A stretch of 64,000 nucleotides of DNA, taken from CAYMEK01 sp964389305 (GTDB lineage Bacteria > Spirochaetota > Spirochaetia > SZUA-6 > DRHE01). The notes below the pieces were generated by a model. The model worked only from the letters and a program-made list of their open reading frames with translations. It was not told the DNA's origin and ran no database searches. A program made the position numbers and the translations under genes. The stretch is taken from assembly GCA_964389305.1 (NCBI GenBank), contig CAYMEK010000008.1:23932-87931 (forward strand). Direction: 5' to 3'. Below are positions 26,846 to 35,689 of this stretch, piece after piece (within the stretch, counting starts at the first letter, position 1; every line of letters begins with the position of its first letter).

Positions 26846-27532
26846 GTGAAATCTAGACACAACTTGTATGGGAAGGGGAGGGGAAAATCCCTGCCCCCGT
26901 CAGGGAGATGGAGCTGCATTCTGCGCGGCCTCCTGCTGTCGGTCCTCCTCCTTATACCGGTCTTGACCACCCCGGCCCAGGAAAGCGGGACTGTTTCGAA
27001 CCAGGGCGAATCCACGGTAGAACAGTCGCCCGTATCTCCACCGGAGGAATCCCTGCCGATTTTAGGCGGGGAGGAGGAGGCTTCGGAGCCGGTCGATGAG
27101 GCAGGTCCGCTGGTTTCCTCCTGGGACTTTCTGCGCATGATCCTGATTCTGGCCGCCGTTGTCGCTGTTATCTATTTCGTGTTTTACCTGCTCAAACGGG
27201 GATTGCGCAGGCAGCTTCCCCAGAACGAACTGATCCGCCTGCTGGGTACACGCAGCCTGTCGGGTAACCGAGCCCTGCACCTGGTGGAGCTGGGTAAACA
27301 GGTTTTTCTGGTCGGCTCGGCCGAGGGGGGCATCTCCCTCATCTCGGAGATCAGGAGCCAGGAGACACTCGATACGATTGCTCTGGAGAGGGCCGAGAGC
27401 CAAAGCGGGACGGCCCAGGGATTTGCCAAAGTTTTTCAATCTCTTTTAAAGACCGGAAAACGCGAAGGCGCTGGGGCGGGGGAGACCATCGACTTCATGA
27501 AGCAGCAGAGACAGCGCCTGGAGAAACTGTAA
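26846..27532 (+). CDS. fliO: FliO/FliZ, export-gate assembly protein
   Basis: A membrane protein that helps assemble the FliP ring of the export gate; spirochaete workers call it FliZ. The start is GTG 26846 after GGGAGGGG. The 228-residue sequence has a basic N-terminus, a signal-like helix (about 29-45), a low-complexity periplasmic stretch rich in Glu and Pro, a helix near 95-113 (ILILAAVVAVIYFVFYLL) and the FliO core (LLGTRSLSGNRALHLVELGK, QVFLVGSAEGGISLI). The position before fliP is diagnostic. Confidence 0.88.
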   Translation: MKSRHNLYGKGRGKSLPPSGRWSCILRGLLLSVLLLIPVLTTPAQESGTVSNQGESTVEQSPVSPPEESLPILGGEEEASEPVDEAGPLVSSWDFLRMILILAAVVAVIYFVFYLLKRGLRRQLPQNELIRLLGTRSLSGNRALHLVELGKQVFLVGSAEGGISLISEIRSQETLDTIALERAESQSGTAQGFAKVFQSLLKTGKREGAGAGETIDFMKQQRQRLEKL

Positions 27533-27576
27533 CCGATGTAAGTAGCGGCTGAAAACGAAACGTACTGGGAGGGGAC

Positions 27577-28362
27577 ATGAAAAAAAAGGCTCTGGTACTG
27601 GCATTCTTGCTTGTACTGTTCGCATTACCCGCTTCACTTTTTGCCCAGGATACCGACGTTCGCCCAGCCGCCCCGGGAGTGGCATTTCCGTACGTGGACC
27701 TTAACGTACGGGAAGCTGAGTCAAATCGGGAGGTGGCGCTTTCGATCCAGCTACTGATACTGCTGGCGGTCTTGACTCTGGCGCCCTCGATCTTAATCCT
27801 GATGACTTCGTTCCTGCGTATCGCCATCGTGTTCGATTTCGTCAAGAGGGCCCTGTCCCTGCAGCAGGTTCCTCCCAACCAGATCCTGATGGGCCTGGCG
27901 TTGTTTCTCACTGTCTTCATCATGTGGCCGACGCTGAGCACCATCTACAACCAATCCTTCAAGCCCTTTGCCGATGGCGAGATCGGCGTCGAGCAGATGT
28001 ATCACAACGCTGAAAGCCCGCTGCGCTTGTTCATGTACAGACAGATGCAGAAAGATCCTCAGAGCATCCGCCTGTTCATGAGGATGCGCGAACTTCCCAA
28101 GCCCAACACCCTGGCCGACGTTCCAACAGAGGTTCTGATCCCCTCCTTTATCCTGCACGAGCTGACCGTAGCATTTAAGATAGGGATCCTGTTGTTCATA
28201 CCCTTTATCATCATAGACATCGTGGTGGCTTCTACGCTGATGTCTATGGGCATGATCATGCTTCCGCCGGTGATGATCTCGCTGCCGTTCAAGCTGATCG
28301 TGTTCGTGCTGGTGGACGGTTGGAACCTGCTTACCCTACAGATCGTTCAGAGTTTCCGATAA
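27577..28362 (+). CDS. fliP: FliP, flagellar export-gate protein
   Basis: FliP is the core ring protein of the type III export gate in the inner membrane. The 261-residue product starts with a cleavable signal peptide (KKALVLAFLLVLFALP), then has the conserved helices and segments (TSFLRIAIVFDFVKRAL, NQILMGLALFLTVFIMWP, and PSFILHELTVAFKIGILLF). The C-terminal signature MSMGMIMLPPVMISLPFKL is intact. GGGAGGGG lies upstream of the ATG. The gap to fliQ is 16 bases. Confidence 0.96.
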   Translation: MKKKALVLAFLLVLFALPASLFAQDTDVRPAAPGVAFPYVDLNVREAESNREVALSIQLLILLAVLTLAPSILILMTSFLRIAIVFDFVKRALSLQQVPPNQILMGLALFLTVFIMWPTLSTIYNQSFKPFADGEIGVEQMYHNAESPLRLFMYRQMQKDPQSIRLFMRMRELPKPNTLADVPTEVLIPSFILHELTVAFKIGILLFIPFIIIDIVVASTLMSMGMIMLPPVMISLPFKLIVFVLVDGWNLLTLQIVQSFR

Positions 28363-28378
28363 TAGAAGAAGGAGGGGA

Positions 28379-28651
28379 ATGGTGTCGATAGGTTTTGCCA
28401 TCAACTTAATGCGAAGCGGCACGCTTCAGGCTCTGATGATCGCCGCTCCTCTGCTGCTGGTTGGGATGCTGGTTGGCCTGATCATTTCGGTCTTCCAGGC
28501 CACCACCTCGATCCAGGAACAGACACTGACTTTCGTGCCCAAGATCGCCGCTATTCTCGGTGCCCTCATTCTCTTCGGGCCCTGGCTCATCACGTCCATG
28601 GTCCAGTTCACCCTGAGATTATTCGGACAGATTCCGGGGCTCGGTGGCTGA
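28379..28651 (+). CDS. fliQ: FliQ, flagellar export-gate protein
   Basis: A 90-residue membrane protein with two helices that wraps the FliP/FliR core. The sequence includes AAPLLLVGMLVGLIISVFQA and then TSIQEQTLTFVPKIAAI, which are close to the family consensus. AAGGAGGGG sits very near the ATG at 28379; a GTG directly after it (28382) has better spacing and would shorten the protein by one residue. fliR starts two bases after the stop. Confidence 0.95.
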   Translation: MVSIGFAINLMRSGTLQALMIAAPLLLVGMLVGLIISVFQATTSIQEQTLTFVPKIAAILGALILFGPWLITSMVQFTLRLFGQIPGLGG

Positions 28652-28653
28652 AG

Positions 28654-29451
28654 GTGATCGGCACCCTGGTTGCCAATTTCAGGCTTTTTCTCGTTGTGTT
28701 CGTCCGTGTAGCGGCGCTGATCGAGATCGCACCGCTGTTGTCCTCCCAGGCGATCCCCCAAACAGCCAAGCTGGGCTTCGCCCTGTTCGTCTCCGCCGCC
28801 GTCTTTCCCTGGGTAAACGGCCAGGGCTACGCATTGCCTGAAAGCGGCCTGGAGTATTTCCTCCTGGTGGTAGGCGAAGCGATGATCGGCATCATCCTCG
28901 GTTTCTTCCTCAACATCATCTTCGCCGTGTTCCAGGTGGCCGGCCAGTTCTTTTCCCTGCAGATGGGCTTCGGAGCTTCCGAGGTATTCGACCCCCTGGC
29001 CCAGATCGAGATCCCCCTGATGGGTCAGTTCCTGAACATCGTGGGCATGTTCACCTTCCTGGTGATCTCCGGCGCTCACAAGCTTCTTCTGGTCGGCGTG
29101 TACCGGTCTTTCCAATCGATCCGGGCCGTCGACCTGGTAGCCGGACGCACCTACCTGTTCCCGTTGTTCCTGCGCAGCCTGGGCGAGTTGTTCGGCAATG
29201 CCCTGGTGATTTCCTTCCCCATACTCGGTACGCTCCTGCTGGTGTCGGTAACGATGGGCCTGCTCGCCAAGGCCGCGCCCCAGATGAACCTGTTGATGAT
29301 GGGCTTTCCCCTGGCCATAGCCACCGCCCTGATCGTCATCGCCCTGTCCATGCCTTTCCTGGTCGGCGCCTTCAGCCGGTTGCTCGAGGGGGGCTTCGAG
29401 GAGCTGGGAACCATAATCAGCGCCCTAAAGGGGGCGGGAGGTTCGAGGTGA
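28654..29451 (+). CDS. fliR: FliR, flagellar export-gate protein
   Basis: The 265-residue FliR completes the export gate with FliP and FliQ. It shows several long hydrophobic helices and the conserved stretches QMGFGASEVFDPLAQIEIP and FPLAIATALIVIALSM, separated by loops with few charged residues. The start is GTG 28654 with no obvious ribosome-binding site, so it is probably translated by coupling to fliQ. Its stop overlaps the flhB start. Confidence 0.93.
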   Translation: MIGTLVANFRLFLVVFVRVAALIEIAPLLSSQAIPQTAKLGFALFVSAAVFPWVNGQGYALPESGLEYFLLVVGEAMIGIILGFFLNIIFAVFQVAGQFFSLQMGFGASEVFDPLAQIEIPLMGQFLNIVGMFTFLVISGAHKLLLVGVYRSFQSIRAVDLVAGRTYLFPLFLRSLGELFGNALVISFPILGTLLLVSVTMGLLAKAAPQMNLLMMGFPLAIATALIVIALSMPFLVGAFSRLLEGGFEELGTIISALKGAGGSR

Positions 29452-30668
29452 GCCAGCACTGTCAGCTCCTGCTGTTCCTTTCCCGCTTCGGCCTGGTTCT
29501 CGAGCTGAAGCGAGCCGCTTGGCGCCGCAGCCGGGTTCCGGCTCCAGCAACCCTGTTTGCCGAAGCTTCTCCCTTCGACGTACACCTGCAATGGTTCGCG
29601 GCCGAAGACGAAGGTCGGACCGAGGAGCCCACGGAGCACAAGCTGCGCAAGGCCCGCGAGGAGGGAAAGGTCGCCAAGAGCGTGGAGGTCAGCTCCTCCC
29701 TGGTGCTGCTGTTCGGTATAGCCACATTGGGCTTGGTTTCCTCCTATCTGTTGCGCAACGTTCTGTCCATGCTTCGTTTTTTTCTGCAGCACTCAACCGA
29801 GCTGGATATCACTACCGATGCCGGGCTGGTGCCGGCCTTCTACAGCTACTTCCTCAGGATGGCCCTGCCGGTAATGCTGGTGGCTTTCCTGGCCGCGTTC
29901 ATGGGAAACGTGATCCAGGTGGGTTTCCTATTCACGGCAAAACCGATCACACCCGACCTGGACAGGATCATACCTCGATTCGGGCGTTTTTTTCGGCGCG
30001 CCCTGTTCTCCGGGGAAGCGGCTTTCAACCTGGGCAAAACCCTGTTGAAAGTGGCGGTAATCTTCGTTCTGGCCTTCTTGAACATACGTGCCGCCATGCC
30101 CAAGCTGGTCAGGATGATGGATATGAGCCAGCTAGTGGCCTTTCGCCTGATCGCCTCCATTGCGTTTCGCATCGTTGTGGAAGCCGCGCTGGCTATGCTG
30201 GTGATGGCGGTCCCAGACTACATGTTCCAGCGCCGGCAGCATCGGGAATCCTTGAAGATGTCTCGCCAGGAGGTCAAGGAAGAGCGACGCATGTACGAAG
30301 GCGACCCTCTGATAAAGAGCCGCTTGCGGGAGAGAATGCGGGAGTTGCTCGCCCGTACCATGATGCGCGCCGTGCCCAGGGCGGATGTGGTGATCACCAA
30401 CCCGACTCACTATTCGGTCGCAGTGGAGTACGACCGGTTGATCATGGAGGCTCCTACGGTGACGGCCAAGGGTGTAGACGCGATCGCCCTGAAGATCCGG
30501 GAGGTCGCCCGGGAGAACGAGGTACCACTGGTGGAGAACAAGCCACTGGCCCGCACCCTGTACCAGGAGGTAGATATCGGAGAAGCGATTCCGGAAAAAT
30601 ACTACGAAGTCATGGCGATCATTTTGGCCGAGGTGTACAAGATGAACGGTCGGGAGATGCCGGCTTAG
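29448..30668 (+). CDS. flhB: FlhB, export-gate and substrate-switch protein
   Basis: FlhB controls which substrates the flagellar apparatus exports. The 406-residue protein has four helices and a cytoplasmic domain that self-cleaves at NPTH, here between Asn318 and Pro319 (VVITNPTHYSVAV). The usual FlhB start would be near AEDEGRTEEPTEHKLRKA; this protein carries about 50 extra residues before it, including FDVHLQWFA. GTG 29448 overlaps the fliR stop; no internal start has a clear ribosome-binding site, so the extension looks real. Similar N-terminal sequence is my recollection of treponemal FlhB. Confidence 0.93.
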   Translation: MSQHCQLLLFLSRFGLVLELKRAAWRRSRVPAPATLFAEASPFDVHLQWFAAEDEGRTEEPTEHKLRKAREEGKVAKSVEVSSSLVLLFGIATLGLVSSYLLRNVLSMLRFFLQHSTELDITTDAGLVPAFYSYFLRMALPVMLVAFLAAFMGNVIQVGFLFTAKPITPDLDRIIPRFGRFFRRALFSGEAAFNLGKTLLKVAVIFVLAFLNIRAAMPKLVRMMDMSQLVAFRLIASIAFRIVVEAALAMLVMAVPDYMFQRRQHRESLKMSRQEVKEERRMYEGDPLIKSRLRERMRELLARTMMRAVPRADVVITNPTHYSVAVEYDRLIMEAPTVTAKGVDAIALKIREVARENEVPLVENKPLARTLYQEVDIGEAIPEKYYEVMAIILAEVYKMNGREMPA

Positions 30669-30701
30669 CCGGAGTCCTTCGGATGAGGAAGGGAGAGTTA
30701 G

Positions 30702-32786
30702 ATGGCTGATGCAAGACGAGTTCCAACCCTGACCGGCGCACGCAGGAGCGACGTCTTCGTGGCCGTCGGCGTCATCGCCGTGGTGATGATGCTCATCATC
30801 CCACTGCCAGCCTTTGTCCTGGACACCCTGATGTCGATAAACCTCGTCCTGAGCCTGCTGACCATCCTGATCGTGCTTTACACCCGTCACGCCCTTGAGT
30901 TCAGCGTCTTTCCCACCTTGCTGCTCATAGCCACCGTATTCGGTCTGGCTCTCAACGTCTCCTCCACCCGGCTGATCCTATCCCAGGGCAGCCAGTTCCA
31001 GGGCAAGCTGATCCGGGCCTTCGGTACCTTTGTGGTCGGCGCGCGAGGGCTGGAGGGCTATGTCATCGGCCTGATAATTTTCGTGATCATCATTGCAGTG
31101 CAGTTCATCGTCATCACCAAGGGGTCGGTACGGGTGGCCGAGGTAGCGGCCCGGTTCACTCTCGATGCGCTGCCCGGAAAGCAGATGGCCATCGAGGCGG
31201 AGTACAATTCCGGTCTCATCAGCGAAGAGGAGGCCACCCGAAAGAAGAACGAGCTGCAGCGGGAAGCTGATTTCTACGGGGCTATGGACGGCGCCTCCAA
31301 GTTTGTGCAGGGAAACGTGAAGGTGGGTATCCTGATTACCCTGATCAACGTCATCGGGGGAATGATCGTGGGCATGACGATCCACGGGGAGCCCTTCAAT
31401 GTGGCCCTCGACACCTACGTATCCCTGACCATCGGTGACGGCCTGGTGACCCAGCTCCCGGCCTTGCTGATTTCCACCTCCACAGGCGTCATAGTGACCA
31501 GGGCCATATCCGATGCATCGTTTGGGCTGGACATCACCCAGCAGTTCTCCCATCAGTCACGGCCGTATCTGATCGCGGCCGGCTTTCTATCCGTGCTGGC
31601 GGTATTGCCGGGATTCCCCTGGTACGTGCTGTTTCCTATGGGAGGATTGCTGGGCGCCTTGGGGCTATCACTTAGGCGCAGGAAGCAGGCCGAAGAGGAA
31701 AAGGAGAGGGCAAAGGAGGCCGAGGCTCGCGGCAAGGCCGCGCCCGTGGAGATATCTCCCGTAGTGCCTCTGGACCCACTGTCCCTGGAGATCGGCTACG
31801 GCCTGATACCTCTGGTGGACAAGGACAGAGGGGCGGAGCTGCTCGACCGGATCACCCGCATACGCCGGGAAGCCGCCCTGGATCTGGGGCTTGTGGTGCC
31901 CCGGATCCGTATCATCGACAACATGCGCCTGGAACCTTCGGAGTACTGCTTCAAGATCAAGGGTGTGGAGGTAGGCAGGGGAATCATCAAGATGGGAAGC
32001 TACCTGGCCATCAATCCTGGAGGCATCAAGGAGGAGATCGAAGGAGAGGCCACCAGGGATCCCGCATTCGGTCTGCCCGCGGTGTGGATAGCCGAAGCCG
32101 AGCGGGAGAAGGCGGAGCGTCTGGGCTACACGGTAGTGGATCCGCCCTCAATAATCGCCACGCATTTGACCGAGATAATCAAGGCTCACGCCGCGGAGAT
32201 CCTGGGCCGCCAGGAAGTGCAGTCCATCCTCGATACGCTGAAGAGCGACTATCCCACTGTGGTAGAGGAAATCAATAAATCCTTTGCTGTAGGTGAGATT
32301 CAGAAGGTGCTGCAGGGTCTTCTGCGCGAGCAGGTCTCGATTCGCAACATCGTAGTGATCCTGGAAACCATGGCGGATTATGGTACGATTAGCAAGGATA
32401 CCCCTTTTCTTATCGAGAAAATAAGGCAGGCGCTGGGAAGGCAAATCTGCCTGCAGCATACCGACGAGCACAAGGTCCTGCGGGTGCTGACCTTGGATCC
32501 AGACCTCGAGCAGAAAATCACGGAGTCCAGGGTTGATACGGCTACCGGCCCTAAGGCAGCCCTGGAGCCGCAGCTACAGCGCAAGTGGATCAACAGCCTG
32601 ACCAATATGGTCAGGAGCGTACAGGAACAGGGGCATCATCCTGTGATTCTCTGTTCCGAGGCGGCCAGGCCTCTGGTCAAGGGCAGCACGATTCGAGAGA
32701 TTCCCCATCTGGTCGTGCTATCGGTTCCGGAGATCGTGGCGGATGTGAAGCTCGAAACCCTCGGTGAGATAAGGATCGAAGAATGA
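30702..32786 (+). CDS. flhA: FlhA, flagellar export-gate protein
   Basis: FlhA is the large export-gate subunit that uses the proton-motive force and binds chaperone-substrate complexes. The 694-residue protein has about eight helices in the N-terminal half with the FHIPEP-family stretches LNVSSTRLILSQG and GSVRVAEVAARFTLDALPGK, then a soluble C-terminal domain (about 345-694) ending in the SD3/SD4 region. GGAGAG precedes the ATG. It overlaps flhF by four bases. Confidence 0.96.
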   Translation: MADARRVPTLTGARRSDVFVAVGVIAVVMMLIIPLPAFVLDTLMSINLVLSLLTILIVLYTRHALEFSVFPTLLLIATVFGLALNVSSTRLILSQGSQFQGKLIRAFGTFVVGARGLEGYVIGLIIFVIIIAVQFIVITKGSVRVAEVAARFTLDALPGKQMAIEAEYNSGLISEEEATRKKNELQREADFYGAMDGASKFVQGNVKVGILITLINVIGGMIVGMTIHGEPFNVALDTYVSLTIGDGLVTQLPALLISTSTGVIVTRAISDASFGLDITQQFSHQSRPYLIAAGFLSVLAVLPGFPWYVLFPMGGLLGALGLSLRRRKQAEEEKERAKEAEARGKAAPVEISPVVPLDPLSLEIGYGLIPLVDKDRGAELLDRITRIRREAALDLGLVVPRIRIIDNMRLEPSEYCFKIKGVEVGRGIIKMGSYLAINPGGIKEEIEGEATRDPAFGLPAVWIAEAEREKAERLGYTVVDPPSIIATHLTEIIKAHAAEILGRQEVQSILDTLKSDYPTVVEEINKSFAVGEIQKVLQGLLREQVSIRNIVVILETMADYGTISKDTPFLIEKIRQALGRQICLQHTDEHKVLRVLTLDPDLEQKITESRVDTATGPKAALEPQLQRKWINSLTNMVRSVQEQGHHPVILCSEAARPLVKGSTIREIPHLVVLSVPEIVADVKLETLGEIRIEE

Positions 32787-33994
32787 TCGAGAAGGACCTG
32801 GAGTACTTCACCATCGAAGCTCCTTCGCCCAGGGAGGCGCTGGAGAAGATGAGACGCCAATACGGCCAGGAGGCCCGCATCCTGACCCACAAGTCGGTAC
32901 GGCGAGGAGGCTTCCTGGGGTTCTTCAGCCGGGAAGCGGTGGAGATCACCGGCTACGTCAACCAGACCCCGAGGCGCACCGCCAAGGAAACCGTGGAGGA
33001 GACCAGGAAGAAGATACTGGCCGATGCCCGGCGTGAGCAATCCATGCAGCTCATCCTTAAAGAGATACAGAGCCTCAAAGAAAGTATGAGCCGGGAGGGA
33101 GCCGCTTCCAGGTACGAGCCTGCCCAGCCGGCCGGCTTGTCCAGGATCGAGAGTATCATGCGCCACAACGACTTCTCTCCCGCCTTCAGCGAGGAGATCC
33201 TGGGGCGCGTTCGCCGGGAGTTTTCTCTCGAAGACCTGGAGAACTTCGGAGTGCTGCAGAACCAGGTACTGGAGTGGATCGGGGATAAGATCCAGGTCTA
33301 TCCGCCCACCGAGATAGTGCAGGGCGGGTCCAAGGTGTTCGTCATTGTAGGTCCCACCGGGGTGGGAAAAACCACCACCGTAGCCAAGCTGGCGGCAGTC
33401 TACGGGGTAGGGAGCGGTGCCTCCGTCACTCCTAAGGTCCGCATCGTGACCATCGACAACTATCGAATCGCCGCCCTGCGGCAGATCGAGACCTACGCGG
33501 AGATCATGCGGATTCCTGTCGCCTGCGTGGAGAGCGCCGCCGAGTTCAAGAAGTACCTGGCCATGGCGGAGGGCACCGACCTGATTCTGGTTGATACCAT
33601 CGGTCGCAGTCCCCGCGACATGGCCAAGCTGGCGGAAATGAAAGATGTGCTGGACGCCGCCGGAACCCGCAGCGAAATCCACCTGGCGATCAGCGCCACT
33701 ACCAAGGCAACGGACGTGGAAGAAATACTCAAATCGTACGAGCCCTTCAAATACAAAGCGGTGATCCTCACCAAGATCGATGAGACCCTGCGGATCGGCA
33801 ATATCATCAGCGTACTGACTGCCTCACACAAGCCGATCTCCTATATCGCCGACGGACAGGCGGTCCCCCAGGATATCGAGCAAGCCTCGGTGATCCGGCT
33901 GCTCATGAACCTGGAGGGATTTCACTGCAACCGGGAACGTCTGGAGAAGCGTTTCGGCGAGCGACTTAAGATAACTAGCGCCTTTTGGAGTTGA
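32783..33994 (+). CDS. flhF: FlhF, SRP-like GTPase
   Basis: FlhF sets flagellar number and position at the pole in many bacteria. The 403-residue protein has a basic N-terminal domain (about 1-135), then an NG domain with P-loop GPTGVGKTTT (near 190), the G3 motif DTIGRSPRD, and the G4 motif TKIDE. It lies directly before flhG, with which it would form an antagonistic pair controlling polar placement. ATG 32783 overlaps the flhA stop. Confidence 0.94.
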   Translation: MIEKDLEYFTIEAPSPREALEKMRRQYGQEARILTHKSVRRGGFLGFFSREAVEITGYVNQTPRRTAKETVEETRKKILADARREQSMQLILKEIQSLKESMSREGAASRYEPAQPAGLSRIESIMRHNDFSPAFSEEILGRVRREFSLEDLENFGVLQNQVLEWIGDKIQVYPPTEIVQGGSKVFVIVGPTGVGKTTTVAKLAAVYGVGSGASVTPKVRIVTIDNYRIAALRQIETYAEIMRIPVACVESAAEFKKYLAMAEGTDLILVDTIGRSPRDMAKLAEMKDVLDAAGTRSEIHLAISATTKATDVEEILKSYEPFKYKAVILTKIDETLRIGNIISVLTASHKPISYIADGQAVPQDIEQASVIRLLMNLEGFHCNRERLEKRFGERLKITSAFWS

Positions 33995-33996
33995 CA

Positions 33997-34881
33997 GTGG
34001 CTGATCAGGCAGAGAAACTACGAGAGATAATGCGTAACAGGAATACCTCAGCCGAAAACCGCGCGGAGTCCTCGCCGCATCCCAAGGCGTCCAGGATCAT
34101 CTCCGTATCGAGCGGCAAAGGAGGCGTGGGCAAAACCAATATCGCCATCAATCTAGCTCTGGCCTACGCCCGGCTGGGTAAGAAAGTAATCGTGCTGGAT
34201 GCGGACCTAGGGCTGGCCAACGTGAATGTGGTCCTGGGAGTCATCCCCCGTTACAACCTCTACCATCTCATCCGCCAGCAAAAGAAGATGCGGGAGATCC
34301 TGCTGGATACGACCTACGGTATTCAGATCGTGGCCGGAGCCAGTGGGTTCTCGAAAATCGCCAACCTTTCCGAGGAGGAGAGGAAAGGCTTCATAGAGGA
34401 GCTGTACGAGCTTTCCGCAGCCGACATCATCATCATAGATACCAGTGCGGGAGTTTCCAATAACGTACTGACCTTCGTAGCCGCTTCGGATGATGTGATC
34501 ATCGTGACCACGCCGGAGCCAACTGCCATTACCGACGCCTACGGGATCGTAAAGATCATCGCCACCGAAATTGACAACCTGGAACTGGGCTTGAAACTGG
34601 TCGTGAATCGCGTGAAGTCGGTCACAGAGGCGCGGAAGGTCTCCGAACGGGTCATCAACATAGCCGGGCAGTTCCTGAACATCAAGCTGGACTATCTCGG
34701 TTTTGTCTACGATGATCCCCTCGTACAGACTGCGGTGGTCAAACAGCGGCCCTTTCTCACACTGGACCCGAAAGGCAAGGCGTCGATCTGCATCGATCAC
34801 CTAGTTCGCCGTTTGGAAAACCTGGATTTCAAGGAGGGAAGCGGGATCACGCAATTCCTGAAAAAACTTTTCGGATCGTAG
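33997..34881 (+). CDS. flhG: FlhG (YlxH/FleN), MinD-like ATPase
   Basis: FlhG limits flagellar number by stimulating FlhF GTPase activity. I choose GTG 33997, six bases after GGAG, rather than TTG 33985, which overlaps flhF. The 294-residue protein has a deviant Walker A (SSGKGGVGKTNI, near 37), the switch motif LDADLGLANVNVV, and IIIDTSAGVSNNVL. A C-terminal helix (TQFLKKLFG) is the membrane-targeting element. The N-terminal LREIMRNRN resembles the DQAxxLR FlhF-activating motif of FlhG. Confidence 0.93.
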   Translation: MADQAEKLREIMRNRNTSAENRAESSPHPKASRIISVSSGKGGVGKTNIAINLALAYARLGKKVIVLDADLGLANVNVVLGVIPRYNLYHLIRQQKKMREILLDTTYGIQIVAGASGFSKIANLSEEERKGFIEELYELSAADIIIIDTSAGVSNNVLTFVAASDDVIIVTTPEPTAITDAYGIVKIIATEIDNLELGLKLVVNRVKSVTEARKVSERVINIAGQFLNIKLDYLGFVYDDPLVQTAVVKQRPFLTLDPKGKASICIDHLVRRLENLDFKEGSGITQFLKKLFGS

Positions 34882-34906
34882 GGGTTGTGCGATTTTTTGA
34901 AACTTT

Positions 34907-34950
34907 TTGTACCTTGACGGCTGGCTGCATATATCCTAAGCTTGTACAAT
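34907..34950 (+). promoter_or_regulatory. possible promoter region before the fliA gene cluster
   Basis: The 87-base gap after flhG is A+T-richer than its surroundings and has overlapping promoter-like hexamers: TTGTAC (34907-34912) with TATATC (34930-34935) at 17 bases, and TTGACG (34914-34919) with the poor TAAGCT (34937-34942) at 17 bases. A good TACAAT (34945-34950) lacks a partner at the right distance. A start here would serve the acidic protein, fliA and the fapA-to-cheY genes. No single hexamer pair is convincing. Confidence 0.35.
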
Positions 34951-34968
34951 CGATAGGCAGGCTTTGAA

Positions 34969-35673
34969 ATGATCAATTGGAAGATACCAGCAGGATTTGC
35001 TGCTTTCGGAGCAGTGGTATCGCTGCTTGCCGGCGCAATCGGTGGCAATCCTTTCGGGATCATTATTCTTCGGCTTTTTCTTTCCAGCGTTGTGCTGGCG
35101 GGTGTTGGGCTGGGTTTCAATTTCATTTTCAAACGGTTTTTCCCCGAGCTCGGCTCTTCTCCTGCACGGGTAACGCGAGACCAGGGGGAAGAAGTGGATA
35201 TCGTGATCGACGAGGATGTCCCGCTTGAAGCTGGTAGCGTGCTCGGAGAGCCGCTTTCGGCCGGTGCGGTGGATCAGCCTGAACCGGAGAGCGCGGAAAT
35301 CGCGGATGTGGAGACGATCGAGGAAGCCGAGGAAGTGCTGGCCGAAGATCTGGATGAGGTTCCGGAGTTTGCCGGCGAGCCCTTCCTCGAGGAAGACGCC
35401 GAGCCGTCGACTGCGCAGCCCGCTGAGCCCGCCGCCACGCCACCGCCCGCCGGGACCAAAGACGCGAACGCTCCCAGCCTCAATCCTGTCGGCGCCTTCG
35501 AAGACCTGGATACGCTTCCGGACATCGACCAGTTTTCCCCCAGCACGGATACTCCTGCGGCGACGCCGAAACCGGGCGAGCATAGGCATGCTCAGGTGGA
35601 CGAGATTGTCAAGGGTCAGGATCCAGCCGACCTTGCCAAAGCGGTGAGGACATTCATGAACAAGGATCAGTGA
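34969..35673 (+). CDS. acidic membrane protein of unknown function
   Basis: I do not recognise this 234-residue protein. The N-terminal 60 residues hold two hydrophobic helices (WKIPAGFAAFGAVVSLLAGA and a second around 27-52). The remaining 170 residues form an extended, strongly acidic, Glu/Ala/Pro-rich tail (EPESAEIADVETIEEAEE), probably disordered and, by charge balance, probably cytoplasmic. The last 25 residues are more ordered (HAQVDEIVKGQDPADLAKAV), which may be a conserved docking segment. A hypothetical gene also sits between flhG and fliA in treponemes as I recall, so it may belong to the motility regulon. Confidence 0.75.
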   Translation: MINWKIPAGFAAFGAVVSLLAGAIGGNPFGIIILRLFLSSVVLAGVGLGFNFIFKRFFPELGSSPARVTRDQGEEVDIVIDEDVPLEAGSVLGEPLSAGAVDQPEPESAEIADVETIEEAEEVLAEDLDEVPEFAGEPFLEEDAEPSTAQPAEPAATPPPAGTKDANAPSLNPVGAFEDLDTLPDIDQFSPSTDTPAATPKPGEHRHAQVDEIVKGQDPADLAKAVRTFMNKDQ

Positions 35674-35689
35674 AGCTAAGAGTAATTCT

